A stretch of DNA of 64,000 bases, from the NCBI GenBank assembly GCA_045537905.1, contig JAZSQJ010000067.1:10964-74963 (forward strand), read 5' to 3'. Origin of the DNA: SIG636 sp045537905. GTDB taxonomy: Bacteria; Bacillota; Clostridia; Oscillospirales; CAG-382. This document shows, piece by piece, positions 42,948-50,492 of the stretch. The position numbers were made by a program, and so were the translations under genes. The first letter of the stretch is position 1, and each line of letters begins with the position of its first letter. The notes beneath the pieces are model-generated. The model had not been told where the DNA came from and searched no databases. It saw only the letters and a list, made by a program, of their open reading frames with translations.

Positions 42948-43978
42948 ATCTTTTCCTCGGACTCAATGATTTCGCCTATAACGTAAGCGTCTTCTCCGTT
43001 AGCCTTGAGTATAGCTATAGCCTTGTCAACATCCTCGGCGCCAACAACAACGCTCATACCAACGCCCATATTGAAGGTATTGAACATATCTCTTTCAGAA
43101 ATGCCGCCCGTCTTTGCGATGAGGTCGAATATAGGAAGTATCTTAACTGCGGACTTTTCTATCCTTGCGCCAAGACCTTCGGGAATGCTACGGGGAATGT
43201 TCTCGTAGAAGCCGCCGCCTGTTATATGAGAGATGCCCTTAACCGCAACCTCTTCAAGCAAAGCAAGGATGGGCTTAACGTAAATCCTTGTAGGAGCAAG
43301 CAAAGTTTCGCCTATAGACTTACCGCCAAGCTCTGCAACGGGAGTCTTTATATCCTTGTTCTCGACGTCAAACACCTTACGAACAAGAGAAAAACCGTTG
43401 GAGTGAACGCCGGAGGAAGGAAGAGCTATAACCACGTCGCCTGCCTTCATAGTCTTGTTGTCGATAATCTTAGCCTTATCAACGATACCTGTGCAATAGC
43501 CTGCAAGGTCGTATTCATCCACGGGGTAAAAACCGGGCATTTCTGCTGTTTCGCCGCCGATAAGAGCCGCACCGGACTGTACACAGCCATCGCAAACGCC
43601 CTTAACTATATCAGCAATACGCTCAGGAACGTTTTTACCGCAAGCGATATAATCAAGGAAAAACAGGGGTTTTGCACCGCTACAGATAATATCGTTTACA
43701 CACATTGCAACACAGTCGATACCAACCGTGTCGTGCTTGTCCATAATAAAAGCAATCTTAAGCTTAGTGCCAACACCGTCGGTGCCGCTGACAAGTACAG
43801 GACGGCTTATACCGGTAAGATCAAGCTCAAACAAGCCGCCAAAGCCGCCAACGTCAGAGCAAACACCTTTTGTAAGGGTAGTTGCAATATGTTTTTTCAT
43901 AAGCTCAACAGCCTTGTAACCTGCTGTTATATCAACGCCCGCTGCTGCGTAGCTATCAGATTTGGATTGTGTATGCAT
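42935..43978 (-). CDS. purM: Phosphoribosylformylglycinamidine cyclo-ligase
   Basis: Step 5 of purine synthesis, FGAM to AIR, ATP-dependent. The 347 residues fit the family. The start D-S-Y-A-A-A-G-V-D-I-T-A-G, then S-G-T-D-G-V-G-T-K, I-G-G-E-T-A-E-M-P and H-I-T-G-G-G-F are all present. The ATG at 43978 follows a GGAA site by eight bases. An upstream in-frame start (44014) overlaps purF. Its end overlaps the channel gene by 13 bases. Confidence 0.96.
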   Translation of the reverse strand: MHTQSKSDSYAAAGVDITAGYKAVELMKKHIATTLTKGVCSDVGGFGGLFELDLTGISRPVLVSGTDGVGTKLKIAFIMDKHDTVGIDCVAMCVNDIICSGAKPLFFLDYIACGKNVPERIADIVKGVCDGCVQSGAALIGGETAEMPGFYPVDEYDLAGYCTGIVDKAKIIDNKTMKAGDVVIALPSSGVHSNGFSLVRKVFDVENKDIKTPVAELGGKSIGETLLAPTRIYVKPILALLEEVAVKGISHITGGGFYENIPRSIPEGLGARIEKSAVKILPIFDLIAKTGGISERDMFNTFNMGVGMSVVVGAEDVDKAIAILKANGEDAYVIGEIIESEEKICIC

Positions 43979-43983
43979 AATTA

Positions 43984-45408
43984 TTATTCCTTTCCGTTCC
44001 AGCAATAGGTACAAAGCTTACAGGGCTCGATACCTATAGCGTCTATTAAACCTTGTAATGACTGAAATTCAATTGAAGCCAAATGTAGCTCTTTGCAAAT
44101 CTTTTCTCTGAACTTTTTACCGCGTTCGGTAGAAGAATCGCTGTATTCCTCGATATACTTAAAACCTTCTTCACCCTCAAGCTCCATAATAACACGGCGT
44201 GCAATAAGCTCCATGTCGTTGGTAGCCCTTGTAAAGTTAAGGTACTTACAGCCAAACATTATAGGAGGACAAGCGGAACGCATATGCACTGCCTTTGCCC
44301 CGTTTTCGTAAAGGAAATCTACCGTTTCCTTAAGCTGAGTACCTCGTACAATCGAGTCGTCAACAAACAACAAGCTTTTGTCGATAATAAGCTCGTGTAC
44401 CGGTATCTGCTTCATTTTTGCAACTTTTCTGCGTTCCTTTTGACTGGTAGGCATAAAGCTACGAGCCCAAGTGGGAGTGTATTTTATAAAAGCTCTTGCA
44501 AAAGGTAAGCTGCTTTTATTGGCGTATCCTATTGCGTGAGGCGTGCCCGAATCGGGAACACCGCCGATATAGTCAACGTCCACTGCATTACCTACGTGCA
44601 TATCGTGCTCCGCCATTATCTCACCGTTGCGGTAACGCATCATTTCTACGTTAACACCCTCATACGTAGACGTAGGGTAACCGTAATAGCTCCACAAGAA
44701 GGAGCAAACACGCATCTCCTTGCCTGGAGCCGAAAGAACGGTAACGCTATCAGCAGTGATTTCCACTATCTCGCCCGGACCAAGCTCCTTTATTCTTTCA
44801 TATTCAAGCTTGATATAAGCAAAATCCTCAAAGGAAACGCAATGTCCGGTCTCGCTTTTGCCCACGGTAACAGGAGTTCTGCCCAATCTGTCACGGGCAG
44901 CTATAATAGAGCCGTCATCCTTAAGCACCAGTATAGAAGCAGAGCCCTCTATTTCCTTTTGAGCAAATTTGATACCTTCGATAAAATTGCTCTTTTGATT
45001 TATCAAAGCAGCAACAAGCTCGGTGCTGTTAATGTTGCCGCTGGTCATTGCATTAAAATGACCGCCGCTAAAGGATAGATAATGGTCAACCAGACTATCA
45101 GAGTTATTAATTATGCCGATAACACAAATGGCATAGGTACCAAGACTGGACCTTATAAGCAGAGGTTGAGGGTCGTAGTCACTGATACAGCCTATGGCAG
45201 AGTTGCCCTGCATCTCCTCAAACACGTGCTCAAACTTAGTCCTAAATGGTGAATTTTCAATATTATGTATTACACGCTGTAAGCCTATTTTTTCATCAAA
45301 AACAGCCATACCTCCGCGGCGCGTGCCAAGATGTGAGTGGTAGTCTGTTCCAAAGAAAACATCACCTACAGCATCGCCTTTGCAAGCAGCACCAAAAAAC
45401 CCGCCCAT
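43984..45408 (-). CDS. purF: PurF-like amidophosphoribosyltransferase without the N-terminal cysteine nucleophile
   Basis: Expected to make phosphoribosylamine from PRPP, step 1 of purine synthesis. It has 474 residues. The phosphoribosyltransferase half is intact, with PRPP loop F-V-D-D-S-I-V-R-G-T at 348-357. Iron-sulfur ligand candidates are Cys235, Cys380 or Cys387, Cys463 and Cys466. The glutaminase half is altered. The chain starts M-G-G-F-F-G where active PurF has a processed N-terminal Cys. The R-Y-S-T-x-G glutamine-pocket motif is also missing around residues 72-82. The AAGGAGGGAG site fixes the start. It may use free ammonia or a partner. Confidence 0.88.
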   Translation of the reverse strand: MGGFFGAACKGDAVGDVFFGTDYHSHLGTRRGGMAVFDEKIGLQRVIHNIENSPFRTKFEHVFEEMQGNSAIGCISDYDPQPLLIRSSLGTYAICVIGIINNSDSLVDHYLSFSGGHFNAMTSGNINSTELVAALINQKSNFIEGIKFAQKEIEGSASILVLKDDGSIIAARDRLGRTPVTVGKSETGHCVSFEDFAYIKLEYERIKELGPGEIVEITADSVTVLSAPGKEMRVCSFLWSYYGYPTSTYEGVNVEMMRYRNGEIMAEHDMHVGNAVDVDYIGGVPDSGTPHAIGYANKSSLPFARAFIKYTPTWARSFMPTSQKERRKVAKMKQIPVHELIIDKSLLFVDDSIVRGTQLKETVDFLYENGAKAVHMRSACPPIMFGCKYLNFTRATNDMELIARRVIMELEGEEGFKYIEEYSDSSTERGKKFREKICKELHLASIEFQSLQGLIDAIGIEPCKLCTYCWNGKE

Positions 45409-45437
45409 AAACTCCCTCCTTATAATAGTACTATATA

Positions 45438-45932
45438 CTAACCGTTAAAACTTTCAGAAATAGCCGCATCCTTTTCAAGAACCTTCTTAGCGTCAGACGC
45501 ACGCTTTGCGTTTAACTTATCAGCAAGGGCGCTATCCTCAACCGCTATAATCTGTGCGGCAAGCAGTGCGGCGTTTGCACCGCCGTTTATTGCTACTGTT
45601 GCTACGGGGATACCGCTGGGCATCTGTACAGTAGAGAGCAATGCGTCCAGACCGTCAAGATTAGAAGACTTACAAGGTATACCTATAACAGGCAGGGTTG
45701 TATTAGCCGCAATTGCACCTGCAAGGTGTGCCGCCATACCTGCCGCAGCAATAATAACGCCAAAGCCCTTGTCGCGGGCGGTAAGGGCAAAATCCCTTGC
45801 CTGCTCCGGCGTTCTGTGGGCGGAATATACGTGCACCTCGAAAGGAACACCTAAAGAGCTTAAGGTATCGGTAGCTTTTTGTATAATAGGAAGGTCGCTA
45901 TCGCTCCCCATAACTATACCAACTTTTTTCAT
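45438..45932 (-). CDS. purE: N5-carboxyaminoimidazole ribonucleotide mutase
   Basis: Interconverts carboxyaminoimidazole ribonucleotides in purine synthesis. It has 164 residues. The motifs G-S-D-S-D-L-P and S-A-H-R-T-P-E are typical, as is the G-x-G-x-A-A-H-L-A-G segment. No purK is visible in the window, so whether it acts as a class I (with PurK) or class II (CO2-using) enzyme is open. First gene of the purine operon. GGAGG lies seven bases before the ATG, just below the riboswitch terminator. Confidence 0.95.
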   Translation of the reverse strand: MKKVGIVMGSDSDLPIIQKATDTLSSLGVPFEVHVYSAHRTPEQARDFALTARDKGFGVIIAAAGMAAHLAGAIAANTTLPVIGIPCKSSNLDGLDALLSTVQMPSGIPVATVAINGGANAALLAAQIIAVEDSALADKLNAKRASDAKKVLEKDAAISESFNG

Positions 45933-45958
45933 AAAGTAACCTCCTGAAACAAAAACAA

Positions 45959-45991
45959 GGCACACTTAACTTGTAAAAAGTAAAGTGTGCC
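45959..45991 (-). terminator. Terminator of the ZTP riboswitch (expression platform)
   Basis: Minus-strand arms GGCACACTT and AAGTGTGCC, continued by two more pairs across a mismatch, then TTGTTTTTGTTT. The first three bases of the 5' arm are also needed for the last aptamer helix (GCC with GGC). Aptamer and terminator therefore exclude each other, as expected of an ON switch. Confidence 0.92.
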
Positions 45992-46074
45992 CAGACGGTC
46001 GGCTTTAACGCAAAAAACATACATTCTTTGTTCCCTTGTGGTAACCCACAATAATCCGTCAGTAGCAAAGAATG
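45989..46074 (-). promoter_or_regulatory. ZTP (pfl) riboswitch aptamer
   Basis: On the minus strand, a nine-base stem CATTCTTTG/CAAAGAATG (46066-46074 with 46022-46030) encloses the conserved-like CTGACGG. It also encloses a hairpin TTGTGG-GTTA-CCACAA (46051-46036) and the GGGAA that follows it. A variable linker leads to the ZTP hallmark GCCGACCGTCTGGGC (46003-45989). The pseudoknot pairs GACGG (46060-46056) with CCGTC (45998-45994). The usual bases are CTGGCG with CGCC; both sides have changed here, so pairing is kept. ZTP binding should prevent the overlapping terminator and switch on the purine operon when 10-formyl-tetrahydrofolate is short. Confidence 0.92.
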
Positions 46075-46089
46075 GCAATCGGTGTCTTT

Positions 46090-46118
46090 ATTATAACACC
46101 CATGTTATTTGGTGTCAA
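46090..46118 (-). promoter_or_regulatory. Promoter of the purine operon
   Basis: Perfect consensus TTGACA-17-TATAAT on the minus strand, with the riboswitch beginning about 15 bases after the -10 box. Confidence 0.95.
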
Positions 46119-46156
46119 GGCACGCTTTGATATTTTATGATATTTTTATTAAAATC

Positions 46157-46576
46157 TTATATCTTAGCTTCGGTTTCGCAATACAGGCAACGGTAAACAA
46201 CGTCCTTACCCTTTGCAAGGGTAAACACGTGAGACAGCTCCTGCTCAACGGAAGTGATACAGCGGGGATTTTTACACTTTATAACACTAGTCAAAACCTT
46301 GGGTGTATCAATCGTACGCTTGCTTACCAACTCACCGTTTTTGATAATATTCACGGTAGCGTTAGGGTCAACAAAGCCGATAACGTCAAAGTCCAGCGTG
46401 ATGTCGGCATCAATTTTGATGATGTCCTTTTTACCCATTTTTTTGCTTGCAACGTTTTTAATTATCGCAACAGAGCAGTCAAAATTATCAAGATGCAAAA
46501 GGTCGTACAACCTCATACCCCTACCTGCGGTAATATGGTCAATTACAACACCGTTAGTGATGGAGTCGATATTCAT
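46157..46576 (-). CDS. pyrI: Aspartate carbamoyltransferase regulatory chain
   Basis: The nucleotide-binding regulatory subunit of aspartate transcarbamoylase, 139 residues. The N-terminal allosteric domain has I-T-N-G-V-V-I-D-H-I-x-A-G. The C-terminal zinc domain has C-K-N-P-R-C-I and later Y-R-C-L-Y-C. All four zinc cysteines are present. It overlaps the end of pyrB. Its presence implies a regulated, dodecamer-type enzyme controlled by CTP/ATP. It is the last gene of the pyrimidine operon. No clear terminator follows, so some transcripts may continue into the purine promoter region. Confidence 0.96.
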   Translation of the reverse strand: MNIDSITNGVVIDHITAGRGMRLYDLLHLDNFDCSVAIIKNVASKKMGKKDIIKIDADITLDFDVIGFVDPNATVNIIKNGELVSKRTIDTPKVLTSVIKCKNPRCITSVEQELSHVFTLAKGKDVVYRCLYCETEAKI

Positions 46577-47493
46577 TTCTTAGCCTCCTCCAACAATTTT
46601 AGTATCAAAGCCATACGCATATATTTGCCGTTAAGCACCTGCTTGAAATAACAGGCTCTGGGATCATCGTCAATAGCAACGCTTATCTCGTTTACACGAG
46701 GCAGTGGATGCATGATGCAAAGGTCTGACTTGGCACCCTGAAGCTTTTTAGGCTCTAATATATAGCTATCCTTCAAACGGAGATAGTCCTCCTCGTTGAA
46801 GAAACGCTCTCTCTGCACACGGGTCATATACAGAATATCAAGCTGAGGCATCGCATCCTCAAGGCTGGTGGTTTCCTCATACTCAATGCCGTTTTTATCA
46901 AGAACGTCGTTTTTTACATAACCGGGAAGCGCCAGCTCCTCAGGAGAAATAAGCACAACCTTTATGCCTTTGTATCTGGACATAGCATTGATAAGAGAGT
47001 GTACGGTTCTGCCAAACTTAAGGTCGCCGCAAAAGCCTATGGTAAGGTTATCAAATCTACCCTTTTCCCGGTGTATAGTTAAAAGGTCTGCCAAGGTTTG
47101 GGTAGGATGGTTGTGACCGCCGTCACCTGCGTTGATAACGGGTATGCTGGCATTAATAGCCGCAACCAGCGGTGCGCCCTCCTTGGGATGACGCATTGCA
47201 ACAATATCGGCATAACAACTAACGGTTTTTGCAGTATCCGCAACGCTCTCACCCTTAGCGGCAGAGGAATTGTCTGCAGAGGAAAAGCCTATCACGTTGC
47301 CGCCCAGCTCATACATTGCCGCCTCGAAGCTGAGCCTTGTTCTGGTAGAAGGCTCAAAGAACAAAGTGGCAAGCTTTTTACCCTTGCACTTTTCGGAATA
47401 TGCAGAAGGATTTGCAATAATATCCTCTGCGGTGGCTATAAGCTCATCAAGCTCGTTGGTCGATAAATCCAGAATATCAATCAGGCTTCTCAT
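46573..47493 (-). CDS. pyrB: Aspartate carbamoyltransferase catalytic chain
   Basis: Condenses carbamoyl phosphate with aspartate. It has 306 residues. The carbamoyl-phosphate loop F-E-P-S-T-R-T-R, the H-P-x-Q motif as H-N-H-P-T-Q-T-L, and the C-terminal H-P-L-P-R are visible. It starts three bases after pyrE and overlaps pyrI. It works with PyrI. Confidence 0.97.
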   Translation of the reverse strand: MRSLIDILDLSTNELDELIATAEDIIANPSAYSEKCKGKKLATLFFEPSTRTRLSFEAAMYELGGNVIGFSSADNSSAAKGESVADTAKTVSCYADIVAMRHPKEGAPLVAAINASIPVINAGDGGHNHPTQTLADLLTIHREKGRFDNLTIGFCGDLKFGRTVHSLINAMSRYKGIKVVLISPEELALPGYVKNDVLDKNGIEYEETTSLEDAMPQLDILYMTRVQRERFFNEEDYLRLKDSYILEPKKLQGAKSDLCIMHPLPRVNEISVAIDDDPRACYFKQVLNGKYMRMALILKLLEEAKK

Positions 47494-47495
47494 TA

Positions 47496-48134
47496 TTAAG
47501 CACCCGCATTAATCCAGCTCTCATCGGAGGGATTGTTTCTGAAAGCTATAAGCTTTTGAATTTCTTCGGGCTTAATATAACCTTCTTCAGCTGCAACCTC
47601 TGCGATAACGTCAAAGTTTGTGAGGGATATATTCTTAACCTCAGCAGCCGCCAAACGCTCAAGACCCTTTTTCATACCGTAGGTGAAGATGCTGACAACG
47701 CCAAGCACCTCGGCACCGGCTTCTCGAAGCACGTTAACAACCTCGATAACGCTACCGCCTGTAGAGATAAGGTCTTCAACAACAACAACCTTCTGTCCCT
47801 TTTCAAGCTTGCCCTCTATCTGGTTCTGTCTACCGTGATCCTTTGCACCGGAACGAACGTAACCCATAGGCATATCAAGCAAATGAGCGGTTATAGCTGC
47901 ATGAGCAATACCGGCAGTAGAAGTACCCATAAGCACCTCTGCATCGGGATAGTTTTCTTTAATTAACGTAGCAAGTCCGTTTTCAACATCGTTGCGAACT
48001 GCTGTAGAAGTAAGAGTAAGTCTGTTATCACAGTAAACGGGGCTTTTAATACCGCTTGCCCACGTAAAGGGTTCCTGAGGGCGGAAGAAAACAGCACCTA
48101 TAGAAAGTAAATCTTTAGCAATCAGCTTTTGCAT
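47496..48134 (-). CDS. pyrE: Orotate phosphoribosyltransferase
   Basis: Adds the ribose phosphate of PRPP to orotate. The 212 residues contain the PRPP-binding motif V-V-V-V-E-D-L-I-S-T-G-G-S and the typical loop with R-x-x-x-K-D-H-G-R-Q-N. It lies 15 bases after pyrF with an AAGGAG site in the expected pathway operon. Confidence 0.97.
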   Translation of the reverse strand: MQKLIAKDLLSIGAVFFRPQEPFTWASGIKSPVYCDNRLTLTSTAVRNDVENGLATLIKENYPDAEVLMGTSTAGIAHAAITAHLLDMPMGYVRSGAKDHGRQNQIEGKLEKGQKVVVVEDLISTGGSVIEVVNVLREAGAEVLGVVSIFTYGMKKGLERLAAAEVKNISLTNFDVIAEVAAEEGYIKPEEIQKLIAFRNNPSDESWINAGA

Positions 48135-48149
48135 AACCTTATATCTCCT

Positions 48150-48848
48150 TTAATCTACAAATTCTCTGACACAACGCTCGTAAGCGGCAACAGGATCCTC
48201 AGCCGCAGTAATGGGTCTGCCCACGACTATATAATCAGAGCCGATTTCCTTAGCCTGTGCAGGAGTCATCACTCGCTTTTGGTCGCCCACTTCCCCATCG
48301 GCAAAGCGTACACCGGGGGTCACGGTTATAAAATCGTTGCCGCAAAGCTCGTGGACCTTGCCAGCCTCCAAAGGAGAGCACACCACGCCGTCAAGCCCTG
48401 CAGACTTTGCGTTGCTTGCGTAATGCATAACAACCTCGTCCATGGGGCGGTTGATAAGCAAATCCTTTTCAAGGCTTTCCTGATCAGTAGAAGTAAGCTG
48501 AGTAACAGCTATAAGCAAGGGTCTTGTGCCGTCGGGTCTGGTAAGACCCTCAATAGCCGCCTTCATCATATTGATCGTACCGGCAGCATGAAGGTTGCAC
48601 AAATCCACATCAAGACCTGACAGAACCGCCATAGATTTTTTTACCGTATTGGGAATATCGTGAAGCTTAAGGTCGAGGAAAATCTTATGACCGCGTTTTT
48701 TAATCTCCTTAACTATCTGAGGGCCTGCTCCGTAAAAAAGCTCCATACCTATCTTTACAAAAGGCTTTTTACCCTCAAACTTATCTAAAAATTCAAGCAC
48801 CTTTTCCTCATTGGGAAAATCACAAGCAATAATTACATCCTTGCCCAT
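48150..48848 (-). CDS. pyrF: Orotidine 5'-phosphate decarboxylase
   Basis: Decarboxylates OMP to UMP. The 232 residues form a TIM barrel. The catalytic segment D-L-K-L-H-D-I-P-N-T-V holds the Asp-Lys-Asp set. The phosphate-binding V-V-G-R-P-I-T is near the end. Its start overlaps the pyrD stop (TAATG), so translation is coupled. Confidence 0.96.
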   Translation of the reverse strand: MGKDVIIACDFPNEEKVLEFLDKFEGKKPFVKIGMELFYGAGPQIVKEIKKRGHKIFLDLKLHDIPNTVKKSMAVLSGLDVDLCNLHAAGTINMMKAAIEGLTRPDGTRPLLIAVTQLTSTDQESLEKDLLINRPMDEVVMHYASNAKSAGLDGVVCSPLEAGKVHELCGNDFITVTPGVRFADGEVGDQKRVMTPAQAKEIGSDYIVVGRPITAAEDPVAAYERCVREFVD

Positions 48849-49759
48849 TACAAGGCACCTCCTATTATATCCTTCAAATTATCAATTTTGTATTTTTTCA
48901 TCACCGACGGAAGCTCGTCTATAATCTTCTTGCAAGCATAAGGGTCCACAAGATTTGCGGCCCCCACCTCAACGGCGGTAGCACCTGCAAGCATCATCTC
49001 TATAACGTCCTCGGCACTGCTTACACCGCCCATACCAACAACGGGTATAGATACAGCCTTTGCAACCTGATATACCATACGAAGGGCAACGGGGAATATG
49101 GCATTACCCGAAAAGCCACCCATTTTATTAGCTATAACAGGCTTTTTAGTGCGTAGGTCTATACGCATACCAAGCAAGGTATTTATAAGGCTTATACCGT
49201 CTGCACCTGCTGCCTCACAAGCCTTTGCTATTGAAACTATGTCGGTTACATTGGGAGACAGCTTAATAATTACAGGCTTGGTTGTAACAGCCTTAACTGC
49301 CCTTGTTACCGCTGCAGCCGCATCGGGACTGGTGCCAAAGCTCATACCCCCGCCGTGAACGTTGGGACAGCTTACGTTAACCTCCAGCCAGCCAACCTGC
49401 TCACAGGCGTCAAGCTTTTCACAGGTATAGGCATAATCCTCAATAGAAAAACCGCTGACGTTTGCCATAACCTTTTTATTAAAGCATTTTGCAAGCCTTG
49501 GCAGCTCCTCACCTATAACCTTTTCAACACCCGGATTCTGCAAGCCTACGGCGTTTATCATACCCGCAGTGCATTCTGCAATTCTGGGTGTAGGGTTGCC
49601 AAAACGAGGCTCCTTGGTAGTACCCTTGAAGGAAAAGCTACCCAAAACGTTTATATCGTAAAGCTCTGCAAACTCATAACCGTAACCGAAGGTACCGCTT
49701 GCGGGAATAACGGGGTTATCAAGCTGGATACCGCACAGGGTTACACTTAGCTTTCCCAC
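48848..49759 (-). CDS. pyrD: Dihydroorotate dehydrogenase, class 1B catalytic subunit
   Basis: Oxidises dihydroorotate to orotate. The 303 residues have FMN. The catalytic Cys is in N-V-S-C-P-N-V, which marks class 1 enzymes. The adjacent pyrK shows that it is the NAD-linked 1B form. The GTG start overlaps the pyrK stop and is preceded by AAGGAGGAG. PyrK passes the electrons to NAD+. Confidence 0.97.
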   Translation of the reverse strand: MGKLSVTLCGIQLDNPVIPASGTFGYGYEFAELYDINVLGSFSFKGTTKEPRFGNPTPRIAECTAGMINAVGLQNPGVEKVIGEELPRLAKCFNKKVMANVSGFSIEDYAYTCEKLDACEQVGWLEVNVSCPNVHGGGMSFGTSPDAAAAVTRAVKAVTTKPVIIKLSPNVTDIVSIAKACEAAGADGISLINTLLGMRIDLRTKKPVIANKMGGFSGNAIFPVALRMVYQVAKAVSIPVVGMGGVSSAEDVIEMMLAGATAVEVGAANLVDPYACKKIIDELPSVMKKYKIDNLKDIIGGAL

Positions 49760-50481
49760 AGTATCTCCTCCTTCTTAAGAACAGGTCCTTCCTTGCAAAT
49801 ACGCTTGTAACCTGTTATCGTCTTGCAGGAGCAGCCCATACAAGCACCAAAGCCGCACCCCATTCTTTCCTCAAAGCTGAACTGACCGCTGCTCTGCGTT
49901 GCACCGAATACGGCTTTTAACATAGGCTCGGGACCGCAGGTGTAAAAATAGCTATATTCCACACCCTCAAGGGCGGTGGTTACAAAGCCCTTTATGCCAT
50001 AGCTGCCGTCAACGGTGGTTACCAAAACTTTGGCGCCTAAGTCAGCAAATTCTTTTTCGTAAAAAACCTCTTCCGCCTTGTTAAAGCCAAGTATAACGGT
50101 AGGCTTCTTCCCTTCTGCAATCAACTGCTTTGCAAGCATATACAGAGGAGGCACGCCAACACCGCCGCCAAGAAGAACGGGAGCGTCACCGGAAAGGCCG
50201 GTGTCGTAGCCGTTACCAAGACCTGTAAGAACATCCAAGGTACCGCCTTGCATAGCACTCATTTGTTCGGTACCCTTACCAACCACCTTATAAATAATGG
50301 TAACCGTATCCTCCGTTACATCGCAAACGGATATAGGACGCCTTAAAAACAAACCGTCAAGCTTAACGTTGATAAACTGCCCCGGAACTGTTATATCAGA
50401 CACATCGCCCCCTAAAACCATTTTATAGACGTTGTCGGTAAGCTTTACATTTGAAATTACCGAAAAAAGACCTTGTTTCAT
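49747..50481 (-). CDS. pyrK: Dihydroorotate dehydrogenase electron transfer subunit
   Basis: The FAD and [2Fe-2S] subunit of the class 1B enzyme, passing electrons from PyrD to NAD+. It has 244 residues. The FAD motif R-R-P-I-S-V-C-D, the NAD-binding L-L-G-G-G-V-G-V-P-P-L and the cluster cysteines C-G-F-G-A-C-M-G-C and C-K-E-G-P are visible. Two ATG codons stand together (50484 and 50481). The second has better spacing from AAGGAG, so I use it. It overlaps pyrD. Confidence 0.94.
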   Translation of the reverse strand: MKQGLFSVISNVKLTDNVYKMVLGGDVSDITVPGQFINVKLDGLFLRRPISVCDVTEDTVTIIYKVVGKGTEQMSAMQGGTLDVLTGLGNGYDTGLSGDAPVLLGGGVGVPPLYMLAKQLIAEGKKPTVILGFNKAEEVFYEKEFADLGAKVLVTTVDGSYGIKGFVTTALEGVEYSYFYTCGPEPMLKAVFGATQSSGQFSFEERMGCGFGACMGCSCKTITGYKRICKEGPVLKKEEILWES

Positions 50482-50492
50482 CATTTTACTCC

